8,226 nucleotides of DNA from Selenomonadaceae bacterium (lineage in GTDB: Bacteria > Bacillota > Negativicutes > Selenomonadales > Selenomonadaceae): assembly GCA_017529085.1 (NCBI GenBank), contig JAFXOC010000421.1:1-8226 (forward strand). The letters are read 5' to 3'. The first letter of the stretch is position 1, and the number at the start of each line of letters is the position of its first letter. The notes beneath the pieces are model-generated. The model saw only the letters and a list, made by a program, of their open reading frames with translations. It was not told the origin of the DNA and made no database searches. Below, in pieces: positions 6,696-8,226 of this stretch. Made by a program: the position numbers and the translations under genes.

Positions 6696-7979
6696 ATGAA
6701 GGAAACTACTTTTGAGAGTTTGGGAGTCAGCGGCGAAATAGCGACGATGCTGAAAAACAGCGGTATAACAACGCCTACGGAGGCGCAAATTCTCGCCATA
6801 CCGAAGGCTAGAAAAGGCGGCGATTTGATTTTTCAGTCCCAAACGGGAACGGGAAAAACTTTGGCGTACCTTTTGCCGATTTTTGAGAAATTAAAAAAAG
6901 CGGCGGCGACTCAAGTTTTAATAATCGCCCCTACGAGAGAACTTGCGATACAGATAGGAAAAGTCGCGGCAAAAATTGCAGAAGTTACCGGACACGAAGT
7001 TGCGACGATACACGGCGGCAGCGATTTTTTGAGGGAAAGCGATAAACTCTCTAAAATCCCCGCCCTTGTGGTGGGAACGCCCGGACGGTTGCTTGACCAT
7101 ATTCAAAGAAAACGGCTGAATTTATCGTCGGTAAACAGAGTAGTTATCGACGAGGCGGACGAGATTTTGCGGCGTGGATTTTTGGAGGAGACGGAAGCGC
7201 TTATCTCAAAAACTGCGGCGGATAGGGATATATGGTTGTTTTCGGCGACGATACCGGCTTCCGTTCGGGCGATTTCAAGACGATATATGAAAAATCCCGT
7301 TGAAATTCTCCTAAAAGCCGAAGAAGTGAATTTAAAAAATATCCGTCAAGAGACGGTAACTGTAAGAGAAGACACAAAATGCGACACGCTTTGCTCCCTT
7401 ATAAACGAACAGCAACCTTATTTGGCGCTGGTGTTTTGCAGAACTAAGGAGCGAGCGGCTGAACTGGCGTTAGAACTTGCCAAAAGGGGCTATTTGGCGG
7501 ACGAACTCCACGGAGATTTAACGCAAGCGCAAAGAAAACGTGTGTTGGAAGACTTCAAAAAGGCAAAACTGCAAATTTTAGTCGCCACGGATTTAGCTAC
7601 GAGAGGGCTTGACATTGAGGGCTTGACCCACGTTTATAATTACGATTTGCCGATTGACGCGGAAAGCTATATCCACAGAATCGGCAGAACCGGCAGAGGC
7701 GGCGCGGAAGGAGTTTCCGTCACGCTTGCGACGGCAAAGGATTACGATAAGTTAAGGAAAATCGAAGCCGCCATAAAGAACAAGTTGGTGAAAGTCCGCG
7801 AACAGGAGAGCCGTCAAAGGATAAAGCGTAGGGACAACGAGAAAAAGCGCATTGCGGACGAGAAAGCGGCGGCGAGAGGACGGAGTGAGAAAAAGCCGTT
7901 TAAGCAAAGAAAAGTGGTAAAACAAAGTATAATTAAGAACAAAAAGTCAAGATTAAAAAACAAAACTAAAAGAAAATAA
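6696..7979 (+). CDS. DEAD-box ATP-dependent RNA helicase
   Basis: ATP-driven RNA helicase of superfamily 2, of the DeaD/CshA-like type acting in RNA unwinding, ribosome assembly or RNA decay. It has 427 aa. Motifs in order: Q motif with F6 and TPTEAQ (26-31), motif I QTGTGKT (49-55), Ia PTREL (79-83), Ib TPGR, motif II DEAD (152-155), motif III SAT (183-185), motif IV LVFCRTK, motif V ATDLATRGLDI (297-307) and motif VI HRIGRTGRGG (327-336). Beyond about residue 365 the tail is very rich in lysine and arginine and probably provides non-specific RNA binding. An AAGGA ribosome site overlaps the map stop codon and lies about 7 nt from the ATG, so it is co-transcribed with map. No intrinsic terminator follows; its stop codon abuts a MITE-like insertion. 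The exact paralogue type cannot be assigned by eye. Confidence 0.95.
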   Translation: MKETTFESLGVSGEIATMLKNSGITTPTEAQILAIPKARKGGDLIFQSQTGTGKTLAYLLPIFEKLKKAAATQVLIIAPTRELAIQIGKVAAKIAEVTGHEVATIHGGSDFLRESDKLSKIPALVVGTPGRLLDHIQRKRLNLSSVNRVVIDEADEILRRGFLEETEALISKTAADRDIWLFSATIPASVRAISRRYMKNPVEILLKAEEVNLKNIRQETVTVREDTKCDTLCSLINEQQPYLALVFCRTKERAAELALELAKRGYLADELHGDLTQAQRKRVLEDFKKAKLQILVATDLATRGLDIEGLTHVYNYDLPIDAESYIHRIGRTGRGGAEGVSVTLATAKDYDKLRKIEAAIKNKLVKVREQESRQRIKRRDNEKKRIADEKAAARGRSEKKPFKQRKVVKQSIIKNKKSRLKNKTKRK

Positions 7980-7989
7980 AAACCCAATT
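7979..7989. repeat. Left direct repeat AAAACCCAATT, possible target-site duplication
   Basis: Identical to 8185-8195. It begins on the last base of the helicase stop codon and directly precedes the inverted-repeat-bounded segment. Confidence 0.65.
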
Positions 7990-8035
7990 CAGGCTGTAGA
8001 CTTATTGTTATTTATTCGCAGAACTCTCCCCCCTA

Positions 8036-8054
8036 CCCCCCTCTAAGAGGGGGG
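8036..8054. repeat. C/G-rich hairpin inside the MITE-like segment
   Basis: CCCCCCTCT (8036-8044) and AGAGGGGGG (8046-8054) form a perfect 9-bp inverted repeat. No T run follows on either strand, so it is not a convincing terminator of the helicase gene. Confidence 0.7.
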
Positions 8055-8104
8055 CTTGGTTAGAGGCAATTGAAAATTTTGGCTCAAAAGCAGTAATCAG
8101 AGTG

Positions 8105-8145
8105 CCTCCCTCCTGGAGGGAGGTGCCCGAAGGGCGGAGGGAGAG
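8105..8145. repeat. Clostridia-type intergenic palindromic repeat
   Basis: CCTCCCTCC and GGAGGGAGG (8105-8113 with 8115-8123) form a perfect 9-bp inverted repeat, followed by a small GCCC-GAA-GGGC hairpin (8125-8135) and GGAGGGAGAG. The pattern of a CCTCCCT palindrome plus a GAA-loop hairpin resembles intergenic repeats I recall in gut Bacillota; the recollection is unverified. Confidence 0.65.
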
Positions 8146-8184
8146 CCATGAAGAGCACAATATTTATTGATTTGTCTACAGTCT

Positions 8185-8195
8185 AAAACCCAATT
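8185..8195. repeat. Right direct repeat AAAACCCAATT
   Basis: Matches 7979-7989 exactly. It is continuous with the outer end of repeat copy 3, so it belongs to that element and the left copy would be the duplicate. Confidence 0.65.
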
Positions 8196-8226
8196 ATTAA
8201 AGTTTTTTTTTCTCTTTTTCTTTCCT
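8186..8226 (-). repeat. Dispersed palindrome plus mirror repeat, copy 3, inverted and cut by the window end
   Basis: Read on the - strand this matches the outer part of copy 1 from about 1505 to 1545: the purine tract, then CTTTAATAATTGGGTTT. It differs by loss of one G in the purine tract and a changed A count. The palindromic part would lie just beyond 8226. It shares GGGTTT with copy 1 but not with copy 2. Confidence 0.85.

Larger units (their letters stand above)
7990..8184. mobile_element. MITE-like palindromic segment with terminal inverted repeats
   Basis: A noncoding segment of about 195 bp is bounded by AGGCTGTAGAC (7991-8001) and, inverted, GTCTACAGTCT (8174-8184), a 10/11 match. 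It is flanked by the 11-bp direct repeat AAAACCCAATT. A second inverted pair lies inside: CTCTCCC (8024-8030) and GGGAGAG (8139-8145). Two short palindromic hairpins sit within. There is no open reading frame of note and no transposase, so if mobile it is non-autonomous. The right-hand direct repeat belongs to the end of repeat copy 3, consistent with insertion into that element. The mobile-element call is an inference from the flanks, not from recognition of a known family. Confidence 0.55.

Noticed and set aside
1449..8226. CRISPR-like array
   Set aside because: The repeat copies are kilobases apart, in both orientations, without regular spacers or cas genes.
1..8226. tRNA or rRNA genes
   Set aside because: No cloverleaf with a GTTCGAATC-like T-arm and no rRNA-like conserved stretch was seen on either strand.

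Overview
The window is chromosomal DNA of moderately AT-rich composition, most likely from an uncultured or little-studied member of the Bacillota (Clostridia- or Negativicutes-like). The evidence for this is the compact birA-coaX-dusB gene order, a type III pantothenate kinase, a methionine aminopeptidase with an N-terminal SEC-C zinc motif, an M18 aminopeptidase and AGGAG-type ribosome binding sites. The taxonomic call is an inference from gene content; no rRNA or other marker is present. All genes are on the + strand.

Layout. Bases 1-1400 hold the 3' part of a membrane-bound dCACHE-HAMP-GGDEF diguanylate cyclase, closed by a strong intrinsic terminator (1404-1434). A low-complexity but highly structured repeat (copy 1, 1449-1545) follows. 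Bases 1562-4131 are a tightly packed unit, birA-coaX-dusB, with overlaps of 17 and 4 nt; dusB carries a one-base frameshift near 3361. A second, nearly identical copy of the repeat (4139-4231) and a block of three GC-rich hairpins (4280-4348) separate this unit from the next one, an M18 aminopeptidase, SEC-C-type map and a DEAD-box RNA helicase (4368-7979; gaps of 5 and 10 nt). Immediately after the helicase stop codon lies a MITE-like palindromic segment (7990-8184) with near-perfect 11-bp terminal inverted repeats, bounded by an 11-bp direct repeat. Its right-hand direct repeat is also the outer end of a third, inverted copy of the repeat (8186-8226), which runs off the window.

How the genes work together. 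birA charges biotin-dependent carboxylases, coaX makes 4'-phosphopantothenate for CoA, and dusB modifies tRNA: a cofactor and translation housekeeping unit. The second unit combines protein N-terminal processing, peptide turnover and RNA remodelling. Nothing in the genes themselves suggests a new defence or metabolic system.

The most interesting material is intergenic. The repeat at 1449 and 4139 has three parts. A pyrimidine arm is followed by its exact reverse complement (purine arm), and that is followed by a mirror image of the same purine arm. This is the arrangement needed for a single strand to fold into an intramolecular triple helix. It is present in two near-identical copies (plus part of a third) at transcription-unit boundaries, and the two copies differ by a compensatory base-pair swap in the palindrome.
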